Assembly (NCBI GenBank): GCA_030146295.1
Contig: JASLCD010000202.1
Span: 1 to 64,000, forward strand
Origin: Chryseobacterium sp.
Lineage (GTDB): Bacteria > Bacteroidota > Bacteroidia > Flavobacteriales > Weeksellaceae
DNA length: 64,000 bases
Direction of reading: 5' to 3'
Position 1 is the stretch's first letter; every line of letters starts with the position of its first letter. Shown here piece by piece: positions 24,842 to 34,749 of the stretch. Below the pieces are notes generated by a model, which was not told where the DNA came from, did no database searches, and worked only from the letters and a program-made list of their open reading frames with translations. Made by a program: the position numbers and the translations under genes.

Positions 24842-25801
24842 TTAGAAACCTTTCAACCAGGGAGATTCCACGCTCCAGAAGATAATTTTTACACCCAGAA
24901 AGTTTTCGGCGTAGGCTACAAACTCTTCTTTGGTGAAAGGTTTTTTCGTTTTCGGGTTTGTATAAGTTAATGTTGGCTCCTGAACCGCCATGGCCACAAG
25001 AGAAAGCTTTCCTTTGTACTGATTAAAAAAAGGATAGGAGTTTTTCATCTGTCCTTTTTTATCCGGGACAATATCCGGCCCTCCCAATCCGATATTATTT
25101 TTATAAGCAAAATCAAACAACCTGGACATGTATTGATGATCATTGTCCCACTCACAGGGAAAGAAATTCACATACTGCAATACATTGGATTGATGAAAAG
25201 CGTCTCTCGCAAACTTCAGATTTTCCAGTTCGGCCTGAAAATATCGGTCACAGCTAAAACCTGTTTTGTCTTTTTTCATATCGATATCGATAGAGGTCTC
25301 CGGAAGGTTAATCCCTTGAATCTTTCCGTCAAACTTCTTGGCCAGCGCTCCTATAAGTTTTTGGAACCGTTCGCGGACGGCAGAATTCCATTGCTGGGTA
25401 ACCCATCCGCTTCCTACAGGTTTATTCTCTCCCGGATTGTCATATTGAGGAACCAATCCACCCGTATATTCTTTTCCGTTTAATACATAATCTGGAATGT
25501 ATCTTGCCTGTGGCTCAAAAAACCTGTCCTGAAGCTGAATAAATAATTTTTTGTGCAGGGAAGTCAGGTAATTCAGATCTTTCTCAATCACAGTGAAGTC
25601 ATATACATCTTTTGACGTTTCCAACGCTCTCCAGTTATAAACAATCTGCACCCCGCCAATATCTTCCCGCGTGATCATCTTTTCTATTGTTTTAAGATCT
25701 CCTGAGGATGTATAAATATAATTCTGAGGAGTTTGCGCTTTTATAAAGGAGAACCCCAGCATAAACAATCCTAACCCCAGTACTTTCGTCATCTTTTTCA
25801 T
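24842..25801 (-). CDS. Secreted TIM-barrel, glycoside-hydrolase-like protein
   Basis: About 319 residues from 25801 (MKKMTKVLGLGLFMLGFSFIKA|QT), which gives a signal peptide; an ATG at 25828 is also in frame. The sequence alternates strands and helices like a (beta/alpha)8 barrel: GVQIVYNWRALETSKDVYDF, KLFIQLQDRFF, IQGINLPETSID (Glu at a strand end), YVNFFPCEWDND, GLGGPDIVP and VKIIFWSVESPW. This is like glycoside-hydrolase clan A barrels, where the Glu in INLPE would be the acid. The exact GH family is not recognised. Single gene. Confidence 0.65.
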   Translation of the reverse strand: MKKMTKVLGLGLFMLGFSFIKAQTPQNYIYTSSGDLKTIEKMITREDIGGVQIVYNWRALETSKDVYDFTVIEKDLNYLTSLHKKLFIQLQDRFFEPQARYIPDYVLNGKEYTGGLVPQYDNPGENKPVGSGWVTQQWNSAVRERFQKLIGALAKKFDGKIQGINLPETSIDIDMKKDKTGFSCDRYFQAELENLKFARDAFHQSNVLQYVNFFPCEWDNDHQYMSRLFDFAYKNNIGLGGPDIVPDKKGQMKNSYPFFNQYKGKLSLVAMAVQEPTLTYTNPKTKKPFTKEEFVAYAENFLGVKIIFWSVESPWLKGF

Positions 25802-25916
25802 TACAATCAATTTTGCATGGTCAATCATTTTCCGTGCCTAAAACTTTTTATCATCTTCAAAAGCATTAAAATTGTTCTTATTGATCTACAATTTTTTACT
25901 CAACATATGAAACGTT

Positions 25917-26089
25917 ATGAACACAGAAGATCACTATAAAAAATTAATAGGTTTTTTACATAGAATGGGTTCAATGGTACTCATAATGAATGGGAAATTA
26001 TGGATATAAACGACACTCATGAAATGGATTTGATTTCAATTGATTTTCCGTTAACAGAAGAAACCAGCACCATTTTTTATAAGTTCTAA
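25917..26089 (+). pseudogene. Frameshifted small gene
   Basis: Reading from ATG at 25917 (MNTEDHYKKLIGFLHRMGS) runs into a stop at ~26009, while the next frame continues the same style of protein (NGTHNEWEIMDINDTHEMD then FPLTEETSTIFYKF) to a stop at 26087-26089. Joining the two would give a protein of about 57 residues. The 3' end overlaps the stop of the histidine kinase gene. A sequencing indel or genuine decay are both possible. Confidence 0.4.
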
Positions 26090-29049
26090 ACACTAATATA
26101 TTTTTTGAGTACTTCAATAAGATCTGCCTTTCTTACAGGTTTGGGAAGGAAATCACTCATTCCGGCTTCAAGGCACTTTTCTTTTTCACCCAGCACATTT
26201 CCGGCTGTAACACCTATGATAGGTATATGTTCATATCCCGGCAGCATTCTAATATTTTGTGTTGCCTCAATACCGCTCATTATCGGCATCTGTACATCCA
26301 TCAGGATAAGGGAAAACTGTTTTTTCTTGCATTCCTCCAAAGCCTGCAGCCCATTGACTGCTTCCGTCAGATCTATACTGGGAGCAAGAGACTTCATCAT
26401 TTTATTATTCAGGACCATATTCACAGCATTATCATCAACCAAAAGCACTTCTAGTTCCGGGGCAAATAAATGCGAAACTTTTTCAGTCTGATCCTTACTA
26501 ATTTCTACTGCATAACTTTGATCTACTTTTTTTAAGGTTTTGTATAATTCATGTGATTTGATAGGCTTCAATAGTAAATGTGCATTTTCTATTTTTCTAA
26601 CTGAATTAAGTATGCCAAGTTCTTCAGAAGAAGAGGAAAGTACTATAAACGGAGAAGTCTCTTTTCGCTGGCTGAACAGCCCTGTTATTTTATCTATTGT
26701 TTCCAATCCGGACATAACAGGCATATGATAATCCATCAGGATCACATCGAAACGCTCACCTTTCAACAAGATATCTAATGCTTCCATTCCATTAGAAGCC
26801 AAGGTAGATTTAATGTTCTTATAGTTAAGCATGTGTTCAAGAATGATTCTGTTGGTTTCATTATCATCAACCACCAGGGCTGTTTTAATAGTTGTTTCAA
26901 CCTCGTCACTCAATTGAGAGATCTCGTAAGGAATCTCAATGTCAAAGAAAAATACAGAACCTTTTTCCTTTGCGCTGCTCAGCGACAAATGGCTTCCCAT
27001 ATATCCCAGGATATTGTTCGAAATAGTAAGCCCTAGACCTGTGCCACCATATTGTTTACTGATAGAACTGTTTTCCTGAGTAAAGGCATCAAAAATGTAT
27101 TTCTGTTTCTCAACAGGAATGCCGATCCCCGTATCTCTAACCGAGAAACGCAAAGCGATAGTACTATCATCCATGCGTAATTTTTCTACTTTTAACTCGA
27201 TTTCTCCCTTTTCTGTAAATTTCACAGCATTGCCCAGAAGATTGATCAAGATCTGTTTTAACCTTGCTTCATCCATAAAAAGTATTTTTGGAAGACCCGG
27301 TTCAATATTGAGAAGAAGTTCGATATTTTTTTTCTGTGATTGATAAATAATAACATTTATAACCTGGCTCAACATATCGTATACATCACATTTTTCAATC
27401 AAAAGCTCCATTTTTCCGGATTCTATTTTAGAAAAATCCAATATGTCATTGATGATGCTCAGCAGGTTCTCTCCTGACTCATTGATATAATTCAGATATT
27501 GCATCTGTGTTTCATTCAGCGGCGTGGTGAGGAGAAGGTCTGAGAAACCAATAACTCCGTTTAAAGGAGTTCTGATCTCATGGCTCATATTGGCAAGAAA
27601 TTCGGATTTTGCTTTACTGGCTATATCTGCTGTTTCCTTGGCATTTTTGAGTTCTTCATTTATCTTTACAGCATTTGTAATATTCTGTATGGAAATAATT
27701 ACCCCTCCTACCTCATCATTTGTAAGATACCAAGGTCCTACTTTAAGGTCATAATGCTGAATTTGTTCTTTTCCGTCTATCTTTAGCGTATAGTCACCAT
27801 TGATATACGTTTTTCCCAACAGCGCATTGTTATAAATCTCTTTACTTTCTTCAGGAAGATTAGATGATATAGTGAAAAGATTATTACCGATAAGATCTAT
27901 ATTATTCATATTAAATTCTTCTCTCCAGCTGTTGCTTACGGCAATATAGTTAAGATCTTTATCAAACATGGCCAAAGGAACAGGAACATCCGTTGCAAAA
28001 GACTTCATTATAGCCTCCTTCCGGGTAACTTCCAGAAACATCTTTTTGAAGGCATCAATGTCCTGAATGATTCCGAAAACCCTTTTGCAGATATCACCTT
28101 CAAATTCGGGAATACCTTTTACTCTTACCCAGATCGTAACACCGTCATTACGCAAAAGCTGAAACTCCTCATCAAAAGTAATTCCTTGTTGTATTGCCCT
28201 GTTAAAAAGGTATTGTATTCTCTCTCTGCTTTTTCCTTTGTAAAATTCAAGGGCACTTTCGAAAGTAGGCTGGAGATCATCTTTTATTTTGTGAATTTCT
28301 TTTGTACTTTGAGACCAAAATAACTTTCCGGTCTTCATATTGGCTTCCCAACCTCCCACCTGGGCTACTAAACTTGTTTCCTCAAGCATTTCCTTAGTAT
28401 TAAACAGATCTTTTTCCAGCTTTCCACGTCGGATAAGGTCAGATTTGAGTTGTACATAAACAAAAATTGTAACACCAATGGCTGCGATGGCAGAAAAGAC
28501 GATGAACATAACCGTCAATTCGGAAGACTTGTTCAGATTTTCATTTTTTATGGCAAGCTGAACTTCCTCCTGTTTTACAAATTTCTGAACGAGCATACGG
28601 CATCTGTCCATATCCTCCTTGTTTTGTTCCAGTTCTTCCGTACTCATTAATATTCCTTTTTTACGATTATCAATAAGCAATACATATTCTTTCATCAGCA
28701 TTTCTGAAGTATGCAGCAATTCATTTAGGACATTAATCTGATTTTTATCTCTAAGATTAAGTTTATCTTTGTTAGAAACAAGCAACGGATATTCACTCCT
28801 ACTTTTATTGAAAGGCTCAAGAAAATTTTCTCTTCCGGTAAGCTGATATCCCCGATTTCCCGTTTCAGCATCCAAGAGAGTATGTAAGATATCTTTTACT
28901 AAGCTTATAGATTCCTTATTTTTTAATAAGTCTTTTCTATTTTCCATCTGCTTATGTATGCTTATATAAGATGCTATGGAACTAGCAATCAGAAGTATCA
29001 AAGAAATCACTACTCCAATTTGAAGATTTCTTATAATTTTTTTTGGCAT
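26086..29049 (-). CDS. Hybrid histidine kinase with two receiver domains
   Basis: A 987-residue membrane kinase. Helix 1 (~10-30), a CHASE3-type periplasmic sensor (~35-175), helix 2 (~178-200), two PAS domains (~225-340 and ~350-460), HisKA with the phospho-His box SEFLANMSHEIRTPLNG (~484-500), HATPase_c with NLLGNAVKF, DTGIGIP and GGTGLGLTI, then two REC domains (ALVVDDNETN...DVILMDYHMPVMSG and VLLVDDNAVN...LILMDVQMPIMSG). No DNA-binding output domain is fused, and no HPt or partner regulator is adjacent, so the phosphorelay partner is unknown. It is preceded and followed by unrelated genes. Confidence 0.92.
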   Translation of the reverse strand: MPKKIIRNLQIGVVISLILLIASSIASYISIHKQMENRKDLLKNKESISLVKDILHTLLDAETGNRGYQLTGRENFLEPFNKSRSEYPLLVSNKDKLNLRDKNQINVLNELLHTSEMLMKEYVLLIDNRKKGILMSTEELEQNKEDMDRCRMLVQKFVKQEEVQLAIKNENLNKSSELTVMFIVFSAIAAIGVTIFVYVQLKSDLIRRGKLEKDLFNTKEMLEETSLVAQVGGWEANMKTGKLFWSQSTKEIHKIKDDLQPTFESALEFYKGKSRERIQYLFNRAIQQGITFDEEFQLLRNDGVTIWVRVKGIPEFEGDICKRVFGIIQDIDAFKKMFLEVTRKEAIMKSFATDVPVPLAMFDKDLNYIAVSNSWREEFNMNNIDLIGNNLFTISSNLPEESKEIYNNALLGKTYINGDYTLKIDGKEQIQHYDLKVGPWYLTNDEVGGVIISIQNITNAVKINEELKNAKETADIASKAKSEFLANMSHEIRTPLNGVIGFSDLLLTTPLNETQMQYLNYINESGENLLSIINDILDFSKIESGKMELLIEKCDVYDMLSQVINVIIYQSQKKNIELLLNIEPGLPKILFMDEARLKQILINLLGNAVKFTEKGEIELKVEKLRMDDSTIALRFSVRDTGIGIPVEKQKYIFDAFTQENSSISKQYGGTGLGLTISNNILGYMGSHLSLSSAKEKGSVFFFDIEIPYEISQLSDEVETTIKTALVVDDNETNRIILEHMLNYKNIKSTLASNGMEALDILLKGERFDVILMDYHMPVMSGLETIDKITGLFSQRKETSPFIVLSSSSEELGILNSVRKIENAHLLLKPIKSHELYKTLKKVDQSYAVEISKDQTEKVSHLFAPELEVLLVDDNAVNMVLNNKMMKSLAPSIDLTEAVNGLQALEECKKKQFSLILMDVQMPIMSGIEATQNIRMLPGYEHIPIIGVTAGNVLGEKEKCLEAGMSDFLPKPVRKADLIEVLKKYISV

Positions 29050-29259
29050 TAAATAGTATTTTTATAATAAAATACTAAAAGTAAATCATTTTATAATATT
29101 AACAAATTAATTCGGTAATTTGTCAGCAGATATTGGAAAATGAGTACAATTTAAGTCGTTTAAAGATAGAGATGCCAACTTAATAAAGGTTTATACTGAG
29201 CAGTGTATCTTTTAACCGATCGGCTTCTTCCTCACTTAGAAAATGCGCCCTATATTCCA

Positions 29260-32200
29260 TTACTGTATTTTATGTCTTGGCAGCCCAATCTCATGCGCCT
29301 GCGGATAAGGTTTTCTATGGGTCATACTCACATCTTCCTTAATCTGCCTGTGGATATCATATTGTTTTTCTTTATCATAGGCATAACGGGGATCAGGAAT
29401 CATAGGCATCTTTGCCATTTTATGAATGGTAACGGTAGGAAAATGAAAATCAACTTCCACTGTTCCCAAGAGCAAATAGCACCCGCCTCCCTGAAAATCA
29501 TATTGCTTTAGGCTGTCAGGAAAATGGGCCGTATCAAAATAATCTCCGTTTACATCAATCCAGGTCCCAAAATACATGGTCCCTTTCTTGGTAGGCACAT
29601 GCTTTCTTGAAATCAGGTAAGCCAGCATTTTAACCTGCCGCTTATGAAATTTCAATAAATCTTTCACCAAAACAGAACCTCTGTATCGGGTCTGCAGCAG
29701 ATCAAAAGGGCTGCATGATACCGGAAACCCAATGAGTTCAATTTCATCAAAGGCATCCTCAAAGTGTTCCCGTTTTAATTCAGGCAGTTTAAATTCCTGA
29801 ACCGGTTCTTCAATCAGCATAAGTCCTCTGTTTTCAGGCCTAAAGTTAACCAGAAGCATTCTTGCTTCTACCAGCAGCTCATTTTTAGGCTTACCCGTAA
29901 ACCGTAATGCTCCGGTAAAAATCAGGATCTGTACGGTTTCAATACCTATGGGAACACGCCTTATAAAGTTCTCCAATGAGGTATATAATCCATTGATTTC
30001 CCGCTCTTCAACAATACCGTGAGCGATTCTTGTTTCCAGGCCTTCCAAAAGCATTAAACCCAGGTAGATCTCTTTTCCTTTCAGTATTGTTTGATACTCA
30101 CTGGTATTAATGCAGGGAACCTGGATATTTCCTCCTGACATTTTTGCTTCATGAATATAGACTTCAGTCCGGTAAAATCCTCCCTGATTATTGATGACCG
30201 ACACCATAAATTCCAATGGGTAATATACCTTTAAATACAAACTTTGATAGCTCTCCACCGCATAGGATGCCGAATGGGCCTTACAGAAAGAATACCCGGC
30301 AAAAGATTCAATCTGCCGGTATGCCTCAGCGGTGAGCATTTCTGAATGTCCTTTCTCTTTACAGGAAGCAAAGAAATTGGCTTTTACTTCCTGAAGCTTT
30401 TTAATAGATCTTCCTTTTCCGCTCATGGCTCTTCGCAAGATATCACCATCTGCCAGAGATAATCCGCCAAAGTACTGGGCAATTTTGATCACATCTTCCT
30501 GATAGACCATAATGCCGTAGGTTTCTTTCAGGTGTTCTTCAAATACCGAATGAAAATATTCAAACTGATGCGGATGGTTATGCCTGAAAATATATTCGCG
30601 CATCATTCCGCTCTGTGCCACTCCCGGGCGGATAATGGAGGAAGCAGCAACAAGCGTTCTGTAATTATCACATTTTAGTCTTCTTAAAAGACCACGCATG
30701 GCAGGAGATTCTATATAAAAGCAGCCAATAGTTTTTCCTACCGCCAGATACTCATTGGTCTTTTCTTCATCTTTTGACAGTGTTGTATCCCGGATATCCA
30801 CGGTGATTCCTCTTGTTTTCTTAATAAGAGCTACCGTATCATTAATGGTGCCAAGCCCTCTCTGGGAAAGAATATCAAATTTTTCAAGCCCGATATCTTC
30901 CGCTACATTCATATCAAACTGAACAATCGGAAACCCTTTGGGAGGCATTTCAAGGGCAGTATAACAGGTAATGGGTTCTTCAGAAATCAGAATCCCGCAG
31001 GAATGCATGCTTCTCTGGTTGGGAAATTTTTCGAGCAGCTTGCCATATTTTTGTATCATCTGAACCACTGTGTTGCGGTCATGATTTTCCGTAGGTTTTG
31101 CCGCCAGATCATCCAATTCTTCTTTAGGAAGCCCGAATACTTTTCCCACCTCTCTGAAAATAGATCTGTATTTAAACTCCACATTGGTTCCGCAAAAAGC
31201 CACATGATCTTTTCCATACCGGTCAAAAATGTATTCCAATATCGCATCCCTGTTCTGCCAGCTCCAGTCGATATCAAAATCAGGCGGGGATTTGCGGTTA
31301 AGATTTAAGAAACGTTCAAAATACAGATCCAATTCCAACGGGCAGATGTCCGTTATTCCCAAACAGTAGCTCACGATAGAATTGGCACCACTCCCCCGTC
31401 CCACATGCATAAACCCCATACTGTTGCTATAACGGATAATATCCCAGGTTATTAAAAAATAAGAACAGAAATTGAGCTCATCAATTACCTTCAGCTCTTT
31501 TTCTACTCTTTTTCCAGCTACTTCATGATCCTTTCCATACCGCTTCTCCAGTCCTGAATACGCCAGCCTCCGAAGCAACTTTACATCATCTGCTTTTGAC
31601 TTCGTGTAAAACTGCTTATTCCTCACTTTTTTAAAATCAAATTCAAAACTGCATTGTTCCAGCAATTTTTTTGTTCTTTTAATGATCTCAGGATATCTTT
31701 CAAATGCTCTTACAATTGCCTGTCCGGTAATAAAATATTCTGACTTCCTGCACATATCCCTTTTAGTGAGTTTTGATAATAAAGTATTATGATCAATGGC
31801 CCTTAAAATTTTATGCAGTTTATATTCTTCATCGGTCCTGAACGTTACAGGATGCAAGACTACCATTCTGGAAATGAGTTTTTGGTATTCGGGTCTTATC
31901 AAGAAATTAAGTTCTTCTATTCTGACTCCTACCCATTCATTTTCTTTTAATTCCTTGGGAATATTACTCATAGGATAGACTACAAGGACATTTTCAAATT
32001 CCGGCGCTGTTTCTGAGAGCTCCATAGCATCACAGTTATGCTGAGTAATAATCGTATTGACTTCTCCTATTGCTGAAAACTCCTTTGCTACGGCAATATA
32101 CAGAAGCTTCCCTTCCTTACGGACCTCCATTCCTGCAATTGGTTTAATGCCAACACGCTCACATTCTCTCTTAAAATCATAGATCCCGGTAATGGTATTG

Positions 32201-32313
32201 ATATCCGTCAGAACCAGCTCTGTACTCCCTGATTCATAAGCTTGGTTCACGAGTTCTTCTATGGATAAGGTTCCATAGCGAAGGCTGTGAAAAGAATGAC
32301 AATTCAAAAACAT
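29260..32313 (-). CDS. dnaE: DNA polymerase III alpha-type subunit (DnaE2-like)
   Basis: A 1017-residue C-family polymerase, shorter than replicative DnaE (about 1160). The N-terminal PHP domain starts NCHSFHSLRYGTLSIEELV. The palm contains the catalytic acidic motif PPDFDIDW (~345-352), preceded by HVGRGSGANS. Later come FAGYSFCKAHSASYA and a C-terminal OB-fold region. It lies 20 bases after dinB, on the same strand, and opposite an S24 repressor, which points to a damage-inducible, error-prone role like DnaE2 in ImuB cassettes rather than bulk replication. The gene order, not activity, is what is seen. Confidence 0.9.
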   Translation of the reverse strand: MFLNCHSFHSLRYGTLSIEELVNQAYESGSTELVLTDINTITGIYDFKRECERVGIKPIAGMEVRKEGKLLYIAVAKEFSAIGEVNTIITQHNCDAMELSETAPEFENVLVVYPMSNIPKELKENEWVGVRIEELNFLIRPEYQKLISRMVVLHPVTFRTDEEYKLHKILRAIDHNTLLSKLTKRDMCRKSEYFITGQAIVRAFERYPEIIKRTKKLLEQCSFEFDFKKVRNKQFYTKSKADDVKLLRRLAYSGLEKRYGKDHEVAGKRVEKELKVIDELNFCSYFLITWDIIRYSNSMGFMHVGRGSGANSIVSYCLGITDICPLELDLYFERFLNLNRKSPPDFDIDWSWQNRDAILEYIFDRYGKDHVAFCGTNVEFKYRSIFREVGKVFGLPKEELDDLAAKPTENHDRNTVVQMIQKYGKLLEKFPNQRSMHSCGILISEEPITCYTALEMPPKGFPIVQFDMNVAEDIGLEKFDILSQRGLGTINDTVALIKKTRGITVDIRDTTLSKDEEKTNEYLAVGKTIGCFYIESPAMRGLLRRLKCDNYRTLVAASSIIRPGVAQSGMMREYIFRHNHPHQFEYFHSVFEEHLKETYGIMVYQEDVIKIAQYFGGLSLADGDILRRAMSGKGRSIKKLQEVKANFFASCKEKGHSEMLTAEAYRQIESFAGYSFCKAHSASYAVESYQSLYLKVYYPLEFMVSVINNQGGFYRTEVYIHEAKMSGGNIQVPCINTSEYQTILKGKEIYLGLMLLEGLETRIAHGIVEEREINGLYTSLENFIRRVPIGIETVQILIFTGALRFTGKPKNELLVEARMLLVNFRPENRGLMLIEEPVQEFKLPELKREHFEDAFDEIELIGFPVSCSPFDLLQTRYRGSVLVKDLLKFHKRQVKMLAYLISRKHVPTKKGTMYFGTWIDVNGDYFDTAHFPDSLKQYDFQGGGCYLLLGTVEVDFHFPTVTIHKMAKMPMIPDPRYAYDKEKQYDIHRQIKEDVSMTHRKPYPQAHEIGLPRHKIQ

Positions 32314-32333
32314 TGCTCAACAATTTAAAAGTT

Positions 32334-33482
32334 CTATTTTTCAAAATCAAAACCTGAAGCTCTTCCTACAGCTCCCATTCCATAGCGGTTCTTCAGATAG
32401 TCCATGGTCTGGTATAAGTTCATCTGCTCTTCAGTATCTTCAAACAGGTTCATTTGATGGTTTCCGTGAACGAGCCCTGTAAAACGCAGTCCTACCAAGC
32501 GAAGCCGCATTCTTCTGGTATACACTTTATTGAATAATTCCAAAGCCACTCTTGACAAAGTATGATCTGCAGAAGTATAAGAAACTTTGCATTGTTTGGT
32601 TTCCGTATCAAAATTGGCATACCGGATTTTCACAACCACTGTTGAAGTCAGCCATTTTTCCTGTCTCAGCTGATATGCTAGCTGTTCAGCCATTCCTGAT
32701 ATCAGTCTTTTCAGCTCTACAATATCCATGGTATCATTGGTGAAAGTCCTTTCTGTAGAAATGGATTTTCTTTCCGAATAAGGAACTACAGGATTTTCAT
32801 CAATGCCATTCGCTTTTTTCCAAAGTTCTTTTCCGTTCACGCCAATCATCTGCTGCAATACCAACATGGGCATTTCAGATAAAGTATGAATGGTACGGAT
32901 TCCAATTCTTGATAATAACTGAAAAGTTTTGTCTCCCACCATCGGAATCTTTTTAATGGATAGCGGATTTAAAAAAGGTTTGATCTCCAAGTCTTTAATT
33001 TCCAGCCTGCCAACCGGCTTTGCTTCTCCTGTTCCTATTTTTGAAACAGTTTTATTCGCAGATAAAGCAAAGCTTATGGGAAGTCCTGTTTCTTTGGTAA
33101 CGACTGCGGCAATTTCCCGGGTCCACTGATAACAGCCGAAAAACTGATCCATTCCTGAAAGATCCAGATAAAACTCATCGATACTTGCTTTTTCCATCAC
33201 CGGAACTCTTTCCTGAATAATTTCAGTCACCGTATGTGATAGATTGGAATACAGTTCATGATCTCCCCGAATTACTTTTGCGTCCGGACATAAACGGAGT
33301 GCCATTCGGATGGGCATGGCAGAACGAACTCCGAATTTTCGGGCTTCATAAGAACATGACGCTACCACTCCACGGTCACCTCCCCCTATAATGAGGGGAA
33401 TCCCATTAAGTTGAGAGTTATTACGTCTCTCACAGGATACAAAGAAGGTATCCAGATCCATATGTACAATCGCTCTATTCAC
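32334..33482 (-). CDS. dinB: DNA polymerase IV (Y-family, DinB)
   Basis: A 382-residue translesion polymerase. MNRAIVHMDLDTFFVSCER gives the first metal-binding Asp, and EKASIDEFYLDLSGM the second acidic pair (~105). Two QMNL motifs occur near the C-terminus (QMNLFED, QMNLYQT); the first matches the sliding-clamp binding consensus. Unlike ImuB, catalytic acidic residues are intact. The start is GTG at 33482; the family N-terminus fits it. If transcription starts where the -7 box predicts, the mRNA would be almost leaderless, so ATG at 33461 is an alternative. Probably co-transcribed with dnaE. Confidence 0.93.
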   Translation of the reverse strand: MNRAIVHMDLDTFFVSCERRNNSQLNGIPLIIGGGDRGVVASCSYEARKFGVRSAMPIRMALRLCPDAKVIRGDHELYSNLSHTVTEIIQERVPVMEKASIDEFYLDLSGMDQFFGCYQWTREIAAVVTKETGLPISFALSANKTVSKIGTGEAKPVGRLEIKDLEIKPFLNPLSIKKIPMVGDKTFQLLSRIGIRTIHTLSEMPMLVLQQMIGVNGKELWKKANGIDENPVVPYSERKSISTERTFTNDTMDIVELKRLISGMAEQLAYQLRQEKWLTSTVVVKIRYANFDTETKQCKVSYTSADHTLSRVALELFNKVYTRRMRLRLVGLRFTGLVHGNHQMNLFEDTEEQMNLYQTMDYLKNRYGMGAVGRASGFDFEK

Positions 33483-33486
33483 GTTA

Positions 33487-33542
33487 CAAAATTAGATACT
33501 AAATGTATCTTTTTTCGTATATTTGCAGATACAATTTGTATC
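33487..33542. promoter_or_regulatory. Divergent promoters with two GATAC-N5-GTATC operators
   Basis: GATAC-TAAAT-GTATC (33495-33509) abuts the minus-strand -7 box TAATTTTG (33494-33487) of dinB-dnaE. GATAC-AATTT-GTATC (33528-33542) directly follows the plus-strand -7 box TATATTTG (33518-33525) and ends one base before the repressor start codon. The two 15-bp palindromes are 33 bases apart, so one repressor could shut both promoters. Confidence 0.8.
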
Positions 33543-33543
33543 A

Positions 33544-34320
33544 ATGTCAATTTTTTCAGATAACATCAGGTTTTTAAGAACTCAGAAAAAATTATCCCAG
33601 CAGGAGCTTGCGGATAAAATTTTAATGAGCAGGGTCCGGTATTCAAAATACGAAGATGGGCGTTCGGAGGCTCCTTACGAACTACTGATCAGAATTTCAA
33701 AGTATTTCAATCTGAGTATTGACCTGCTCCTTACAGTAGATATCCGGAAATATCCTTTAGAAGATGTATTGAGGCTTCCGGATAATAGAATTGTTTTACC
33801 GGTTGTTGTTGACCAGCTGGGTAACAACAGTATTGAAATTATTCCCCAAAAAGCTTCCATGGGATATTTATCAGGATATAGTGACCCCGAGTACATCGAA
33901 AGTCTGCAGAGAATTTCATTACCCTTTCTGACTAACGGAAAGTACAGGGCATTCCCGGCGCAAGGCGATTCTATGCCTCCCTTTAAAGACGGGTCTTATA
34001 TTATCGGAAAATATATAGAGAACATCGAAGATCTGAAACCGGGCAAAAGTTATGTTATCGTCACTCTGAATGATGGTATTTCTTATAAAAGATTTACTGC
34101 TTCCAATGGAAAATCAATAACTGTGGCAGCTGACAATTCATTCTATAAACCTTATGATATCCCTTTAGGAGAGGTCGTAGAAATCTGGCAGTATGCTTCA
34201 GGAATATTTCCGGAGGATTTTGAACCTGAGCATCTTGAAAACTCTAATGTAAAAGAAATGCTCCTTGAGATCCGAAAAGATATCCAGATACTCGATGAAA
34301 AGTTTTCAAAGAACCATTAA
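33544..34320 (+). CDS. LexA-like repressor: XRE helix-turn-helix plus S24 peptidase
   Basis: About 258 residues from ATG at 33544 (MSIFSDNIRFLRTQKKLSQQ); an in-frame ATG at 33523 would lie inside the operator region. Residues ~5-60 are a Cro/C1-type HTH (LSQQELADKILMSRVRYSKYE). The C-terminal S24 domain has the serine in FPAQGDSMPPF (~142) and the lysine in ISYKRF (~181), the LexA/UmuD self-cleavage dyad. A KASMGYLSG stretch (~102-110) may be the cleavage region. It should repress itself and dinB-dnaE until DNA damage triggers cleavage; this is inference from family and operators. Confidence 0.9.
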   Translation: MSIFSDNIRFLRTQKKLSQQELADKILMSRVRYSKYEDGRSEAPYELLIRISKYFNLSIDLLLTVDIRKYPLEDVLRLPDNRIVLPVVVDQLGNNSIEIIPQKASMGYLSGYSDPEYIESLQRISLPFLTNGKYRAFPAQGDSMPPFKDGSYIIGKYIENIEDLKPGKSYVIVTLNDGISYKRFTASNGKSITVAADNSFYKPYDIPLGEVVEIWQYASGIFPEDFEPEHLENSNVKEMLLEIRKDIQILDEKFSKNH

Positions 34321-34356
34321 ATTAAAACAGTCTACTCTATACTATTTACTATACCT

Positions 34357-34575
34357 ATGATCATCTCTTATTACGATTTTCAAAACTTAACCAACCGCCA
34401 GACACAATATGATTTTGTACTTACCTATGGACACCTCATCAGTGAAAGAACAGTTTCACAACTAAGATATGTTTTGTATGAAGTTGCAAATTTTTCAGTG
34501 GAGCTGATCTATAATACTACTAACGATAAAATCAACGGAATGAATCTCTTTGAGAATAAGTCTCATTATAAATAG
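34357..34575 (+). CDS. Small protein behind the LexA-like gene, unknown
   Basis: A 72-residue protein (MIISYYDFQNLTNRQTQYDF...), aromatic-rich, with no signal or motif. It begins 36 bases after the repressor gene, on the same strand, so it is probably in the same transcript and induced with it. Function unknown. Confidence 0.55.
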   Translation: MIISYYDFQNLTNRQTQYDFVLTYGHLISERTVSQLRYVLYEVANFSVELIYNTTNDKINGMNLFENKSHYK

Positions 34576-34749
34576 AAGAAATGGGTATGATAATTATTTT
34601 TTAAAGACTTACAAAAGAAGAAATAAAGAATATTTTTCCAGTTTTTAAATAAAAAACAATATGAAAAGTAACGGCGTGTAAATGTTTCAAATAGTTCAAT
34701 TTTGTATTTAACCCTCATTTTGCCAACATATTATTATCTGCATAATTAC

